DNA of 64,000 bases from Isoetes taiwanensis (taxonomy: Eukaryota > Streptophyta > Lycopodiopsida > Isoetales > Isoetaceae), in NCBI GenBank assembly GCA_021234155.1, contig JAJEKV010000039.1, positions 11,733,077 through 11,797,076 on the forward strand, given 5' to 3'. Of the stretch, positions 35,944 to 47,060 are shown one piece after another. Each line of letters opens with the position of its first letter. The first letter of the stretch is position 1. The notes under the pieces were generated by a model that was not told the DNA's origin, made no database searches, and saw nothing but the letters and a program-made list of their open reading frames with translations. The translations under genes were made by a program, and so were the position numbers.

Positions 35944-36768
35944 TCAGATTATTAGCCCTCTCTCTTTGTGCACCCCCCGGTGTCTTATTATCATTTCTTT
36001 TATAGCTTTCGCTACCTCTGTGAGTGTCTCTTCTTTGTCCATCAGTGCTGGGAGTGGGAGATCCCACCTGACCTTGTTAAATTTGGACCTTATATCTGTG
36101 TAAACCGGGCACTCTTTTACCATGTGCTCTTCGTCCTCTATTTTTCCTGAGTCACATACTCGACATATTCGTTCTGCTCTATCTATTTTCCTCCATCTAT
36201 CCTTCTCAATTCGGAGGTCATGGCTCCCCATCCTGAATCTGGCCAGCGTTCCCCTGTTACTCTTATTCAACACGCTGCTTTTGTACGTGATATGCCCTAT
36301 TTGTCTTCCTGGATTGAAGGTTTCCAATAGCCAGATTGTCTTCAGTCCTGTGTGTCATGTTAGCCAGTTTCTCATTGCTGTGCCTGTCCATTCTTCGTCC
36401 CATCCGTCCGCTTGTATAATCTGGCTTAGTTGCATCCCCATATTTGCCGTCCATTTTGCCAAATCGTTAAACCATCCCTTGCCTGTTGTTATGTGATATT
36501 TTGCTGATTCATCTATTGCTAGTGAGGACAGTTTATCCTCTTTCCCATAGCTATTGTCCTTTATTAGATACCTAATTGTTCTTTCCCATGCCCTCACTTC
36601 CATTGGCTTTTCCCCTGTCTCATATAATATTGTTGCTAACGATGTGCCTGTCTTCACTTGAAATTCCTGTCCGTGCCATTGCCTCAATATGCCTTCTTGT
36701 TTTTCCCATTTCTTCTCTGATAGGCCTGGTCCCCATGTCTCACATCCGTACAGTTGTGTTGATGCCAC
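35944..36768 (-). pseudogene. LINE ORF2 C-terminal region in two frames
   Basis: 36355-36768 begins with 'YGCETWGPGLSEKKWE' and continues as a helical region. 35944-36327 continues in another frame to 'CRVCDSGKIEDEEHMVKEC', a CxxC...H...C zinc cluster. A frameshift near 36,340 and another near 36,780 separate these pieces from the RT frame. The layout matches the C-terminal region of the LINE at 4974-5729. Confidence 0.75.
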
Positions 36769-36775
36769 TATTGTA

Positions 36776-39001
36776 CTAAATAGATATGCTTTGATTTCCC
36801 AGTTGGTGATCCCATTTGTTGTTGCGATAATTCATCATAATGTAATAATTGCCTATTCTTTGCTTGGAATCGGTATCCGCCTTTTGACCACTTCCCCCCC
36901 CATGCGTGTCGTATCCTAGATATCTGTACCATGTGGCTTCTTCTAGTTCCTTCCCCTTGTATCTAAATGGTCTGTGTCTTATCTTTGTACCGAAGATCAC
37001 TATTTTTGTTTTTTCCAGGTTGACTGTCAGACCTGTTTCCGCACAAAATTCTTCTAGAATTTCTAGCATTCTGTGCATCCCTTTGGCTTTGGTCGCCATC
37101 ATACCTAAATCATCCGCATATAGCATTATTGGGACTTTTGTTTTCCCTATCCTTGGTGCTTCACTGTTTCCCCCTCTCTCCTTGACAAATTCCTGTAGGG
37201 CATCTATGTATATCCCAAACAGTGTGGGTGATAGTGGGCATCCCTGCTTTACCCCTGTGTCACATTCTATGGCATCTCCTCCCCCATCTGTTTTGGCATA
37301 TACCTTTTGGTATAGCCTTGCAATTGATCCTACTAGCCCTTCTGGTGCTCTTAGGCCTATTAGCCTAAGTAGGAGCTTATCTCTAGGCACTGTGTCGAAG
37401 GCTTTTTTAAAGTCCACGAAACAGCATATGATCTTCTTGTTACTCTCCCTTGCCTGCTCTACCATTATCCTTAGAGACTCTGGTCGGAAACCAGCCTGGC
37501 CTTGTGCTCTGAGCTTCCCTGTTTCTGCCCACGTTTTCAGTTTCTGATCCAAGGTTTTCCCGAACCATTTCGCGAATACTGAGCTGACCATAATAGTCCT
37601 GTAATTACTCGGTTCCTCTTTGTTTCCTCCTTTACGAAGCGGGATTACCTTGTTAAACTGCCATCGTTCCGGTAGACCTGACTGTATTATCTCATTGAAT
37701 ATTTCTGTTATGATCCCCACTATCTCTGTCCCTACGCATTTCAACATCTCCGCTGTTAGCCCATATAGATCCGGAGCCTTATTGTTTGCCATTTTGTTTA
37801 GCGCCCATGTCACCTCTTCCTTGGTGAAGGGCGGTTTGTGCCTACCTTCCGGGGCCATGATTGGTACAGCCCCTGTTTTGTACAGACGTTCCAGGTATCT
37901 TGTCCAGTCTATTTCTATTTCCATTCCTCTCCCCTCCTCTCCTGCTACTGTATCCGCTTTTGTTTTTGAGCCTTTTTTGATATTGTTCCAAAATACCTTC
38001 GGTTTCTTTTTGAGGTCTTCGGCCAATCCCCATTGATGGTGCTTCAGGTCCTGAGCTTTCTTTCTTTTCATTATTTTCACATATTTGTTGCGTTCCTCCC
38101 GGTATTCCTCCGTTCCTTTTGTCTGTTTGACTTTCCTTCGTTGTTCCATGCACACTGCGTCAAACCATACTGACCTTCGAAACGCTATAGCCCTCCTTCC
38201 CCTTTCTCTTCTCCCGAATGCCATTTTAGCTGCTTCTTCCAAGATGTCATTCATGTCATTCCCTCTGTCCTTCATTCCTTCTCCCCATTCCTTTTCTTGT
38301 ATTTTCTTTTTTACCGTTTTTATGAATGTTCCCACTCTGTTTTCTCTGAATTTTACTGTTATTCTGGCCTGTTTGTCTCTTCCTGGCTTGTCATCTGTTC
38401 TTCCCCTTGCCACATTCATCTTGAGCATTATGGGTCTATGCCCCTCCCTCCTTCCTAGTGGCCATTCCCCTAACTCCATCTTTCCAATTTCCTTTATTGC
38501 TTCCTCATTTGCTATCACATAGTCTACTATACTGCTCCCGTGAGCGTTTGTGCTTGTGAATTGACCTGAGGTCTCCCATCTTCTTAGTCCATTGCATATA
38601 ATTGTATCTGTAGCTGTACATACCTCTATCAGTATTTCTCCTCTCGCTGTCATCTCCATTTCGTCTACTGTGTCTCGTTGCCATTCTTCCCCTCTTCTGG
38701 CCTGTGTCCACTGCCCACTCTCGTTGTCTATCCCTGCTTTCTGTGCCTGTTCCTGTCTCGTCCTTGCGTTAAGATCCCCTACTATGATCAGCAGCCCCTT
38801 ATCCCTGTGTTTCATGACAATCTCTCCCATGCTTAATAGTTCCAGTTTATCACATTGAGGTGGATAATATACTATTAGCAAATATAGATTTCTGTAATCA
38901 AGCATCACAATATTTATAAGCATGTATCTTTTATTAATGTCATTTTCCAAAATACATGCTTTTTTGACACTGCTATTCCTAATCAATGAATGCACAAACA
39001 T
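36776..39001 (-). CDS. LINE ORF2: endonuclease (partial) and reverse transcriptase
   Basis: This 741-codon frame has no stops. Residues 1-205 are the C-terminal two thirds of an APE-type endonuclease, with 'GDLNARTRQ' and 'SSIVDYVIANEE'. Residues about 430-700 are the reverse transcriptase: 'NYRTIMVSSVFAKWFG', 'GQAGFRPESL', motif A 'CCFVDFKKAFDTV', 'GVKQGCPLSPTLF' and catalytic 'YADDLGMM'. The RT core therefore looks intact. The endonuclease N-terminus is missing because of the break at about 39,000, and the C-terminus is frameshifted. This element copies LINE RNA into chromosomal DNA, and this copy cannot do so alone. The frame is the longest in the window, which suggests a relatively young insertion. 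Confidence 0.9.
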   Translation of the reverse strand: MFVHSLIRNSSVKKACILENDINKRYMLINIVMLDYRNLYLLIVYYPPQCDKLELLSMGEIVMKHRDKGLLIIVGDLNARTRQEQAQKAGIDNESGQWTQARRGEEWQRDTVDEMEMTARGEILIEVCTATDTIICNGLRRWETSGQFTSTNAHGSSIVDYVIANEEAIKEIGKMELGEWPLGRREGHRPIMLKMNVARGRTDDKPGRDKQARITVKFRENRVGTFIKTVKKKIQEKEWGEGMKDRGNDMNDILEEAAKMAFGRRERGRRAIAFRRSVWFDAVCMEQRRKVKQTKGTEEYREERNKYVKIMKRKKAQDLKHHQWGLAEDLKKKPKVFWNNIKKGSKTKADTVAGEEGRGMEIEIDWTRYLERLYKTGAVPIMAPEGRHKPPFTKEEVTWALNKMANNKAPDLYGLTAEMLKCVGTEIVGIITEIFNEIIQSGLPERWQFNKVIPLRKGGNKEEPSNYRTIMVSSVFAKWFGKTLDQKLKTWAETGKLRAQGQAGFRPESLRIMVEQARESNKKIICCFVDFKKAFDTVPRDKLLLRLIGLRAPEGLVGSIARLYQKVYAKTDGGGDAIECDTGVKQGCPLSPTLFGIYIDALQEFVKERGGNSEAPRIGKTKVPIMLYADDLGMMATKAKGMHRMLEILEEFCAETGLTVNLEKTKIVIFGTKIRHRPFRYKGKELEEATWYRYLGYDTHGGGSGQKADTDSKQRIGNYYIMMNYRNNKWDHQLGNQSISI

Positions 39002-39003
39002 GT

Positions 39004-39174
39004 CCTATGAAATTTCGCCATGTGGATGCCAAGCAAGCCTGTTCCTCTTTGTACTTGCCAACTAATACTGACTTTGGAAAAAAATGCGCAAACATCATTG
39101 GTCGCGAGAAACACGACGTGGAATTCTGGCATCCAAGATATGGGCCATTTTGAGACCCCAAATCCGCCCTAATG
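39004..39174 (+). mobile_element. Right terminal piece of TIR element X, next to gag
   Basis: The last 32 bases (39143-39174, GGCCATTTTGAGACCCC... ending GCCCTAATG) match 52202-52233 at 31 of 32 positions. Weaker similarity (ATTCCACGTC) extends about 70 bases inward. Directly after it the gag reading frame starts at 39175. Confidence 0.7.
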
Positions 39175-39955
39175 CCGAATTTGGTGGCAGGGAAGGAAGA
39201 GAATGGCCCCGGTGATTAAGACATGGTAGGAATTTAAAAGAGCCTTTGAAAGCCATAACTTACCTGCAAGTTACTTTGTAGACCTCCGAAGGGAATGGGA
39301 TATATTCACACAAGGAGAACGAGAATCTGTTTATCAGTACACAAGCAAATTTAACCATTTGTCGGTTCAAATGGAAGGTCTTAGTGATAAAGAGTTAACA
39401 AGGAAATATATTTCTGGGTTAAGAGATGAGCTGTATCCAGAGCTTAGGCTCATTGAACCCCAAACATTGGATGAAGCGGTACGGAAAGCCAAAGCCGCAG
39501 AAAGAAAGTTTAATCCCAAGGGAGCCAAGTATGACATCCGGGAAGGGTATCCTAAAGAAAATAATGGCAAGCGTGACACAGATAAGGCGAACAACAATGG
39601 AGCAAAAAGAGTTAGATTCAACGATGATCGTAGAGACTCGAATAACAGGAACAGGGGTACAGAACAACGTATGACTCAGGAACGGGCAAATGAACCAGAA
39701 AGAGGTTGTTACATATGTGGTGGACCTCACTTCAAAGCTTCTTGCCCAAAAAGGCAGACACCTACAGACAAGCCTCAAACCGAAATTGAAATTCCCAAGA
39801 GTAAGGAAGACAAAGGAAAAGTGTTAATGAATCCTATTGCAGAAACATCTGACAGTTCTCAGGGGAAAGCTGACAAAGCTGCTGATAAAGCTGCAGCCAG
39901 GGAGTATGAAAGAAGCCGATTAACTATCGGTCATACTATTGGTCATTTATCTTAG
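39175..39955 (+). pseudogene. LTR-retrotransposon gag, 3' part with zinc knuckle
   Basis: The frame begins with 'WWQGRKRMAPVIKTW', then an in-frame TAG at 39229, then 'EFKRAFESHNLPASYF' and 'YTSKFNHLS...EL...YISGL', the core retrotransposon gag motif of Ty3/gypsy elements. A CCHC zinc knuckle 'CYICGGPHFKASCP' lies at about 39,715-39,757. It ends at TAG 39953. No protease or reverse transcriptase follows: the polypurine tract and 3' LTR come about 400 bases later, so the element is gag-only (TR-GAG type). The missing N-terminal part is at 52234-52673 on the minus strand, and the two parts join in frame at the element X boundary. Confidence 0.8.
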
Positions 39956-40349
39956 TTTGGTTTGAGTTTTAGTAGGTTATTCATAACTATTTGAATGTAT
40001 GTGATTTTTTTGAATAAAATGGAATTCTTATTGCTTCCTAATGGAAGGGAACTATCTTTCTTGTTAGAAAGGGATTTACTTTCTGTCCGAGTAGGGGTGG
40101 GAACCTACCCGGAATATCAGAAAGGGCTGGGGATGCCATGACTGTTCAAGTGAGGGACGCCTACTTGATGGATCAGCATGGAGATTTTTCTGTCCAAGCG
40201 CGGACCCTGCCTTGGAGGATCAGAAAAAGAACATTCCTAGGGAAAAGAGATTGGCCTTAAGAAGGGAAGGACCAACACACCTCTTTTCATGACAAGGGTT
40301 TTGATGGAATTTCTTTCAGGGTTACTGAGCGATCGAGGTCGATCGACTG

Positions 40350-40365
40350 AAAGAAGGGAAGGACC
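40350..40365 (+). promoter_or_regulatory. Polypurine tract of the LTR retrotransposon
   Basis: AAAGAAGGGAAGGACC directly precedes the TG of the 3' LTR, the normal position for the plus-strand primer of reverse transcription. Confidence 0.65.
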
Positions 40366-41111
40366 TGATATGGAGCAGCTCGGGGGAGTGGTTCAAGCAA
40401 CAAGGATTCAATAGCCAAGGGCAATGATATATGGGGGAAAATAATAACAAAGTGACCAAAGAAATAATTGTTATAAAATTGTAACAAACACGGCTGATAA
40501 CGGAGCGACTTCACAGTTATGAACCGTAGCCAAATCGTCCCGGAAATGTCTTAGAACTGCTTGAATCCTATTAGGAGGACGCTGGAATTCCGGAAGCTTT
40601 GGAAAAAGGGAAGATATAATCCAGAAAAGGGTCGATCTCTGTCTAAACATGGCCGGACCTATTCCATCTATTCTTAGCAGCCTTTTCCGATAAACTATTC
40701 CTAGCAAAAAGGGACGACTCTTCAATCTGTATAAATCCTGCACTAATGGCCTCGGACCTTATCACAGCCAGCTCGTTGCTTCTGCTTGTATCTGCTAGCC
40801 CAGCTCCACTCAGAATTGATATCCCTACCTAAGTCTCCAGAATTTCTTGCCATAACTACTGCCAGTGTGAGATCCCTGCAGATTTGTTGTCAAAGAGGCT
40901 ATTGAATCCTTGTTGAAGACAAGATAACGAATTCTTATGCTTGAACCCGGTTGGGTGGTTTGACGAAGTGCTCCTATCAGTTGTCCAGGCTTTATAGGCT
41001 TTATGCCGGTTGTTATCTTTGGTTAATAGAAATCATTTCTCCTTTGATCAATTTTTAACTTCAATTGATTATAAGCTAAGGATTGTCACTGCAATTTCTT
41101 CAAACGTATCA
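40366..41111 (+). repeat. 3' LTR, full length (746 bp)
   Basis: It starts TGATATGGAGCAGCTCGG and ends TTCAAACGTATCA, with TGATA/TATCA short terminal inverted repeats. It aligns with the minus-strand LTR at 52714-52988 at both ends, but that copy lacks about 470 internal bases. Confidence 0.85.
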
Positions 41112-41612
41112 ACAACCACGTATTAAAATAGCGGTCCATTGAGTAAAACTTTAAAAAAGAAGGTTTTAGTTGTTGATGAGGAGTCTAAATGTTGGTCCAT
41201 TATCAGTGTCTCCTTCAATTTCCAACATTCAATTTGATATGATGCGTAATTGTCATTTTCATTCATTGCGATATTTTAATATAAGCTCATTATAATATTG
41301 CTTCCTCTAATCATAATACATAATCTAATTCCACTTATAACACTTCATAGCTTTCCTTTTGCAAATGCAATGTCAACATGCTTTGTATGGGACCAATTAT
41401 AATTTGCACATATCCATTAACTTGCATTTCAAAATATAATAACTTTACATTTTGAACATTTTAATACAATCAATCGTTTATCATCAAAATAGATCACTTG
41501 CATCCCTACAATTTCAATTCATATGCACTATTGCGATCATCATTAATCTCCAACTACAGTACTATTCCACAAACAAAGAGAACACAACTGTAAAACAACC
41601 ACCCCTGCAAAT

Positions 41613-41651
41613 CAGTACTAAAGCCCGGCAACGCCGGGCACTATAACTAGT
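41613..41651 (+). mobile_element. Helitron-type 3' terminus, plus strand
   Basis: A perfect 7-bp stem hairpin (GCCCGGC, loop AAC, GCCGGGC) at 41623-41639 is followed by ACTATAA, CTAG (41647-41650) and T. This is the clearest of three similar termini. The body lies to the left, possibly starting near the LTR end at 41,110. Confidence 0.65.
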
Positions 41652-41695
41652 ACATTAGAATTTGATGTTCGCAAGCAGATGTATCCAAAATACTA

Positions 41696-41870
41696 ATCTA
41701 TACATTTGTACATTTGATGTACATATGACGTACATCCAACTATTCAATTGATGTTTAAAATGTACATATGATGTCGTCGATTCGCGTAGCGAATCGGCAT
41801 TCTTGCTCAAGACGAGCATGCATGCATTGCTTGCGTCGCATGCATGCATCGCATGCATTTTGGGCCGTTC
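41696..41870. repeat. TGTACAT units and GCATGC-rich hairpins
   Basis: Several TGTACAT-type units are followed by a GATTCGCGTAGCGAATC hairpin and overlapping GCATGC repeats. Non-coding. Confidence 0.6.
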
Positions 41871-42197
41871 TTCCGGTTGGGCGTTTGCTACTTATTGCAG
41901 AATTCTTCATCGACGTTTCATCGGCGCTTCCTCTTCTCTCAGCAGTACCTTATTCTCTTTGAACCCACCCTCCCCCCCTTTCTTTGTTTATTATATTTCG
42001 TACAAGTTCTGTTTTTCATGTTTTTCCACCCGGTGGGTGATGCTTTTTTTCCGCCCACTGGGTGATGCTATTCTCTGGTATATTTCTCGTTTGTTGTGTT
42101 GGTGATGTGCAGGTACAGGTTGGCGAGCGCCATCCATTTTGACTTCTCCATGCGGGGGTTTTTGGGAGCGATTCTATGCCTTACGTTTGTCTAAGCC

Positions 42198-42283
42198 CCT
42201 TGCCGAAGGCTTATCACTAGGGTTTTTCCTCGAAAACCCGAAAGGGCGGGGTTTTTTAATCCCGGTGATAAGCTTTCGGCAGG
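42198..42283 (+). repeat. Conserved stem-loop repeat, copy 2
   Basis: An outer stem of about 19 bp (CTTGCCGAAGGCTTATCAC with GTGATAAGCTTTCGGCAGG) encloses GGGTTTT-CCTCG-AAAACCC and GAAAGGGCGGGGTTTTTTAA. The core matches copy 1 at 12956-13038, while the outer stems have different but self-complementary sequences. Confidence 0.7.
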
Positions 42284-42854
42284 TACATCAGCCACTCATC
42301 TATTAGCATTGTATTTGTTTTTGGGGTCCAAATGATATAATTGGATTTTCCCTTTATTTTTCGTGGGTGGTTCGCATGTGTGCGGCTATCCACTGTCCAC
42401 CATTGTAGAAATCTGCTGAGATGAATGAGAAGCCTATGGGCGCTTTGTTGGTTTCATGCGAGTCGCAGTGCAAGAATGTACATGAATAATGAATGTAGTA
42501 TATGCGCTATTCCATTAATTTGAGGATAACCACTTTCTCATTTACATGCTTCACGGACACAATTTGGCACAAATATAATATAATATGAACTATACAACAG
42601 TAAATAACTTACAAATTTGAAAGATTTTCATAGTAGCTAAAAGCTAAAACAAGTTACAAATTTCAAATAAGACAACTTTTTCAAATAACTACATAATTTT
42701 ATTGTCAAAGCTCTGTAGATGAGATACATTAAAGTTTTAAATATTTAACTTCATACAATAGAACCTGAGTCATCATTATAGTTTTTTGCACAATAAAACT
42801 TGAATTAGACAATACAACATAAACTACTGGAGTCATTGTTAAGGTTCTTATGTG

Positions 42855-44880
42855 ATAGAACTTGAGGCATCACGTGCCTTCTTCTTCTCATTGATTTGCT
42901 TCAAGACAGCTGCATTGGTAGGATCAATTATTTTCAGCTCCCCAAGGTTGTTCAATGCCATTACTACATCAGAAGACTTCTCAATTTCGTATAGCATTGG
43001 CAACAAATCTGCCATCAAATTGTTATCGGTTCTATAATCAGAAGGCTCATACAGCTTTGGAAATCCTGTATTATCCAAGTTATTGTAGCATCTGTAAGCT
43101 GCATCATCAAGCATGAAGGTATTCATTCCATTCCACTTGCCCTTAAACTTTCCATACACCTTCTTCAAGTTCTTCAAATAAATCTGTGTATTCCCCAGTT
43201 CCTTGATACTGAGAAACAATTTCTCGCATTTTGCTTATGCCCAAATGAACAAGAAGTGATTTTTGAGCTTACTAAGGCCACATGTATCCAAAGCATCCAA
43301 TAATGTATCCATGGTAGATATTGACCAAAGAGCCACATCAAAATGCACTAGACAAGCCATTAAGAACTCATATGCCTTTGGACGTGGATAAATATACTGG
43401 CAATGATTCAATATAGGTGGCTCAGCAGGTACTGAGGGATCATGATGTCCTGCTTGATAGATTCTATAAAGATTGCCATTGCAATCTAAGACAAGCAACT
43501 TCTTCGTGAATTAATCGATAACATCCTTCTTTTGTTCTTTATTGGCGCTCCCAACATCATCTTTTGGCATCTCATCTAAATTCATATGGTCTAGATGAAT
43601 ATTGTCTTCATTACTAGGGCCTATATCAGCATAAAGCATAGAGTCATCTTTTTGCATTTGATCTACATTCAGGGGCTCTATATCAATATCCTCTGCATTA
43701 GCGTGAATACCTGATGCATCTTCTATCTTGGTATCAACAATTTCAATATTTGGTTCGTGCACAAAAGGTTCCTTGACCATAACTGTACCTCTATCATCAT
43801 CCACCACCTCATTGTTTATCAATATGAGTTGCATGTCTTGGCCTGATGTGCTAGCACTTTCCAATGAAGGTTCTAGCTTTTCTAATATATGTAACCTGCA
43901 TCAAACTCAAAATCAAATATATGAAAAATGTGAAGTAAGACAAGTATGATCAAATGAAGAACACTTAAAAAACATTCTCTCGACTCCTTTTCACTATTTG
44001 TGCAGCAACAGATGGTGAAATATAGCCTTCCGGATCAGACTCATTCATGTCATGGAATTCTGGTTTCTCTATGTTGGATCGACTATGTGCTTTATCCAAT
44101 AAGTACAAATCTTTCTTCTTATTCTTTGTGTCATTCTTATGTAGGCTTTCTCGATATACCACAATGTTGTTCAAAAACTTCTCACGAAACTCATACTCTT
44201 TACTTCCAGCAGCAATTGACACATATTCCTTCCCAAGGCATATAGCTTGCTTGATTTATACTCCCATGCATATATCATTCACATGCTATATTATCCTTAT
44301 TTGTAAACATTTGAATCAAATACTTTGCCACATGTGGTCTCATGGAAATGGGATTAACAACCCCACCTTCCATTCCAACATCTAAGTAATAAGGGACATC
44401 TGCAAGATACTTATACAAGTGCGATGATCGGCTTTCTATGTCATCTTTTAGGAACATAGTGTGTATTGGCTTAGAGCTTGTCCAACAAACTCCTGCTTTT
44501 AAGCTCTTCTCATTTGGCTTCACAAGTATAATTATGAATTAAAATGAGAATGTGGTTTCACAAGGAAGGTATTGCTTTGCTGGAGAGTCGTGCTCATAGG
44601 TTGAGTATACTATGTGTTTATTACATCCATTGTTCCAACAGACCTCATTGCAGACCAACACTGTGGACCTGGTGGAGTGAATAAAATTATTGTATATGTA
44701 TCACATGAGGCCATTATGGAATACCTTCTCCAAAATTGTTCCCAATCATCTACATCCCAATTTTCATCCTTACGTGCGGCAAGATGCAAATCTAAAATAA
44801 AAAGGGATATGGGACCTTTAGGAACTCCTGTCTCAACATAACCTTTGTTAGTCCTGTGCCACCAGGCACTGAACTATTTC
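42855..44880 (-). pseudogene. Methylase-like region fused to an FCP1/NIF-like phosphatase domain
   Basis: Exons on the minus strand run 44880-44645, about 44,520-44,275, about 44,222-43,972 and 43,894-42,855. The first has 'PISLFILDLHLAARKDENWD', similar in layout to the DPPY region of beta-class DNA N-methylases but with DLHL. The second ends 'SMRPHVAKYLIQMF', which aligns with 'PIRPRVIKYFITSL' of the gene at 58,620-58,660. An acidic linker follows. The FCP1-like domain has 'LLVLDCNGNLY', 'FDVALWSIS' and 'FMLDDAAYRCYNN'. In-frame TAA codons at 43511 and 43235 interrupt it. The second acidic residue of the DxDxT motif is Asn. Both enzymatic motifs are therefore degenerate. The gene lies in the inverted segment near a PIF transposase fragment. 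Confidence 0.6.
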
Positions 44881-45039
44881 TGAGCACAACACAGGCCGCC
44901 AAAGGCAAGGGTCAAGGTCAAGCGTCAGGAAGCAGACCCACGCCCCCGCCGAAATCCATGCAGAAACCCACGCCCCCCATCAAAGAAGAGGACCAGACAA
45001 GACAAATGACCACCTCCTAGGAGTACGATTAAGAAGGGA

Positions 45040-45363
45040 ATGCGTACTGAGGATGATATAATTGTACACATACCTCCTCAACTACTTGGTGATTCTGCAT
45101 ATCCTAGCAGGCCTTTCTTATTGAAGGTCTTTCCTGATCCTGATTGCAAGAAGAATCGATTCAGCAAGAGAATCTGCAAAGGTAGAGTTGTTATTGAAAA
45201 TGATTTTGGAATAGTTAAGGAGAAGTGGAGAATATTAAAGAGCCTCATAGTTCAAGCATCACAAGTTAGCAAAATCGTGCATGCATGTGCTGTGTTGTGG
45301 AACTACTATATTTTTGAAAGAGAGGGAATGGAATTGCTACCATTGACTGCAGAATTTCCATAG
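45040..45363 (+). pseudogene. PIF/Harbinger transposase fragment (DDE_4 type)
   Basis: 'LLGDSAYPSRPFLL' holds the second catalytic Asp, and 'RVVIENDFGIVKEKWRIL' holds the catalytic Glu and the usual downstream Trp. This is the C-terminal third of a PIF/Harbinger transposase. The N-terminus with the first Asp is absent and no upstream exon was found. Undoing the 39.0-48.3-kb inversion places it on the far side of the LINE from the Myb-like pseudogene at 33.3 kb, so both may derive from one PIF element split by the LINE. Confidence 0.75.
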
Positions 45364-47060
45364 GTAGAGTATTATGAGACTCAAGATATGAACAGGAAAT
45401 TGAAAAAGGAGGGAGATCAGATCAGGCACATCCTCCTCCAGAATCTGGAGAAATGAAACTTAAGGAAATTATGTTCTTTCATTTCAGTTTCTATTATGAC
45501 ACATTGCTGTATTTCTGCCGTTATCTGAGGATAATGAACACTTTGTTTATATACTTTGTTTGTATATACTTTTCTGCGATTATATTCTGTTTTCTGCGAT
45601 TCTTTTCTGTTTTCTGTTCAAGATAATTCTACTCTTTAATCAAACTGTTTAGGTTCATGAAATGGCATTAACTTTAGGGAAGTCTCTAGGAAAAGCTAAT
45701 AGGTACCAGCTGTTGACTGTAAAAGCTCAGTGTAGGTAATCCCGACCAGAAGGGATACAATTTTTGTTTGTGTTTGAGAAAAATGATTTTGGGTAAGAAT
45801 GGCTGAAAAAGCCAAGAAATGTAACTGGGAGAAAAAGTTTTCTTCTGAATGTAGAATTTTTATGCAGTAAGTATAGCCTCGCATGTTTTACATAATAACT
45901 TTGCCCCTGTATTGCTCACTCTCTCCCTAAAGCAAAAAGACATATTCCACATCTATATTTCGTAGACCAATATAATACCATCAAATTAGCGGACTAACGG
46001 TTGTAACTGGGGATATCTCCATACATCTCGGGGGTGATTATATGAAACCATATCGGGTGGTTCGTAGTAATTTAGGAAAGGGTACCTAGAGCTCAGTTAG
46101 ACATGCCAACAACACCAAATAGGGGTGGCAGGTAGAAATACGATTGAAAGGAAAGAAGGGAGTATGTATAAGGTGGCAACAACTCTACGGGTAAGGGGCC
46201 CACATAGGGGACAAAAGAAAGATAATAATACGACAAGGCGTATATACGCACTACATATGTTGTATAGGGATACCGACGTATTGAGGCAAGTATAGATATA
46301 ATTGCAGAGATGAATATGATAGGTCCGAACGCAGAAGTACAAAAGCGACCTAGTAACAGTGAAAAAGGAGAAGTTGGGCGGATACGTGAAACTCTATCAA
46401 TCTAGGAGATGTAATGTACCTGAGTAGAAACGTAAACGTAAATCGATAATTAGGGGTCCGGGAGTAGATGGTGCAAAAGGTGGAAGGCTAAGCTATGGGG
46501 ACGAGAGGGACGGGTGTCTCACCATACACCGGGACGAGTGGGAAAAATAGCCCACCTACCGGTGGTGCCGACCGCTAAGCATGTGACACCAACTTACCCG
46601 CCCATAAAACGGAAACGAAATTGGAAGTGGAAAGACAGAGGTTGCTAAGTACGGGATAGTGGGAGGCAACTCCCCGGCCGTACACCAGGACAGTGAGGAT
46701 CCAATCCTCCGGTTGGTGCACCAAAGTCACAAAAAACCACTGCCAAAAGGATACAACGAAAGCAAGGCAGTTCATATGATACCGGAAATCACGGAATCCA
46801 GGGAATTGAATACAAATCTAAGGGCCAACCGAAAAACGCCGATAGTAAATAGCGGACACAAGCATCCAATAGTCATATCCTAGATGGGATAATTCGAAAT
46901 TTGAAATTCAAAAACTGAAAGAATATGGGGGGAAAAGCCCGAACGGATAAATAAAGGAACACGATATAGTAAGCCCGCAGGAAACAGGAGAACACGTAAG
47001 AGAGCTGAAGTGGTGGAAAGGAGCGGGCGGGCGGTATAGCCACAAAGAATAGAAGGAAAA

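Larger units (their letters stand above)
35684..39003 (-). mobile_element. 3' part of a TATTC-tailed LINE
   Basis: On the minus strand this segment holds the endonuclease from its middle onward, a full reverse transcriptase, a C-terminal zinc-binding region and a (TATTC)n tail at 35684-35710. It stops at about 39,000 inside the endonuclease domain. The complementary 5' part of the same kind of element lies at about 46,000-48,342 on the plus strand, where the endonuclease stops at the equivalent place. An inversion between the two points explains both. Confidence 0.8.

Noticed and set aside
36906-38522. Long plus-strand frames over the LINE ORF2
   Set aside because: They are antisense shadows of the intact reverse-transcriptase frame.
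45537-45546. ACACTTTGT as the 5' target duplication of the TATTC LINE
   Set aside because: It matches only nine bases of the sequence next to the 3' tail (35675-35683) and lies in repetitive CTTTGTTT DNA, so chance is likely.
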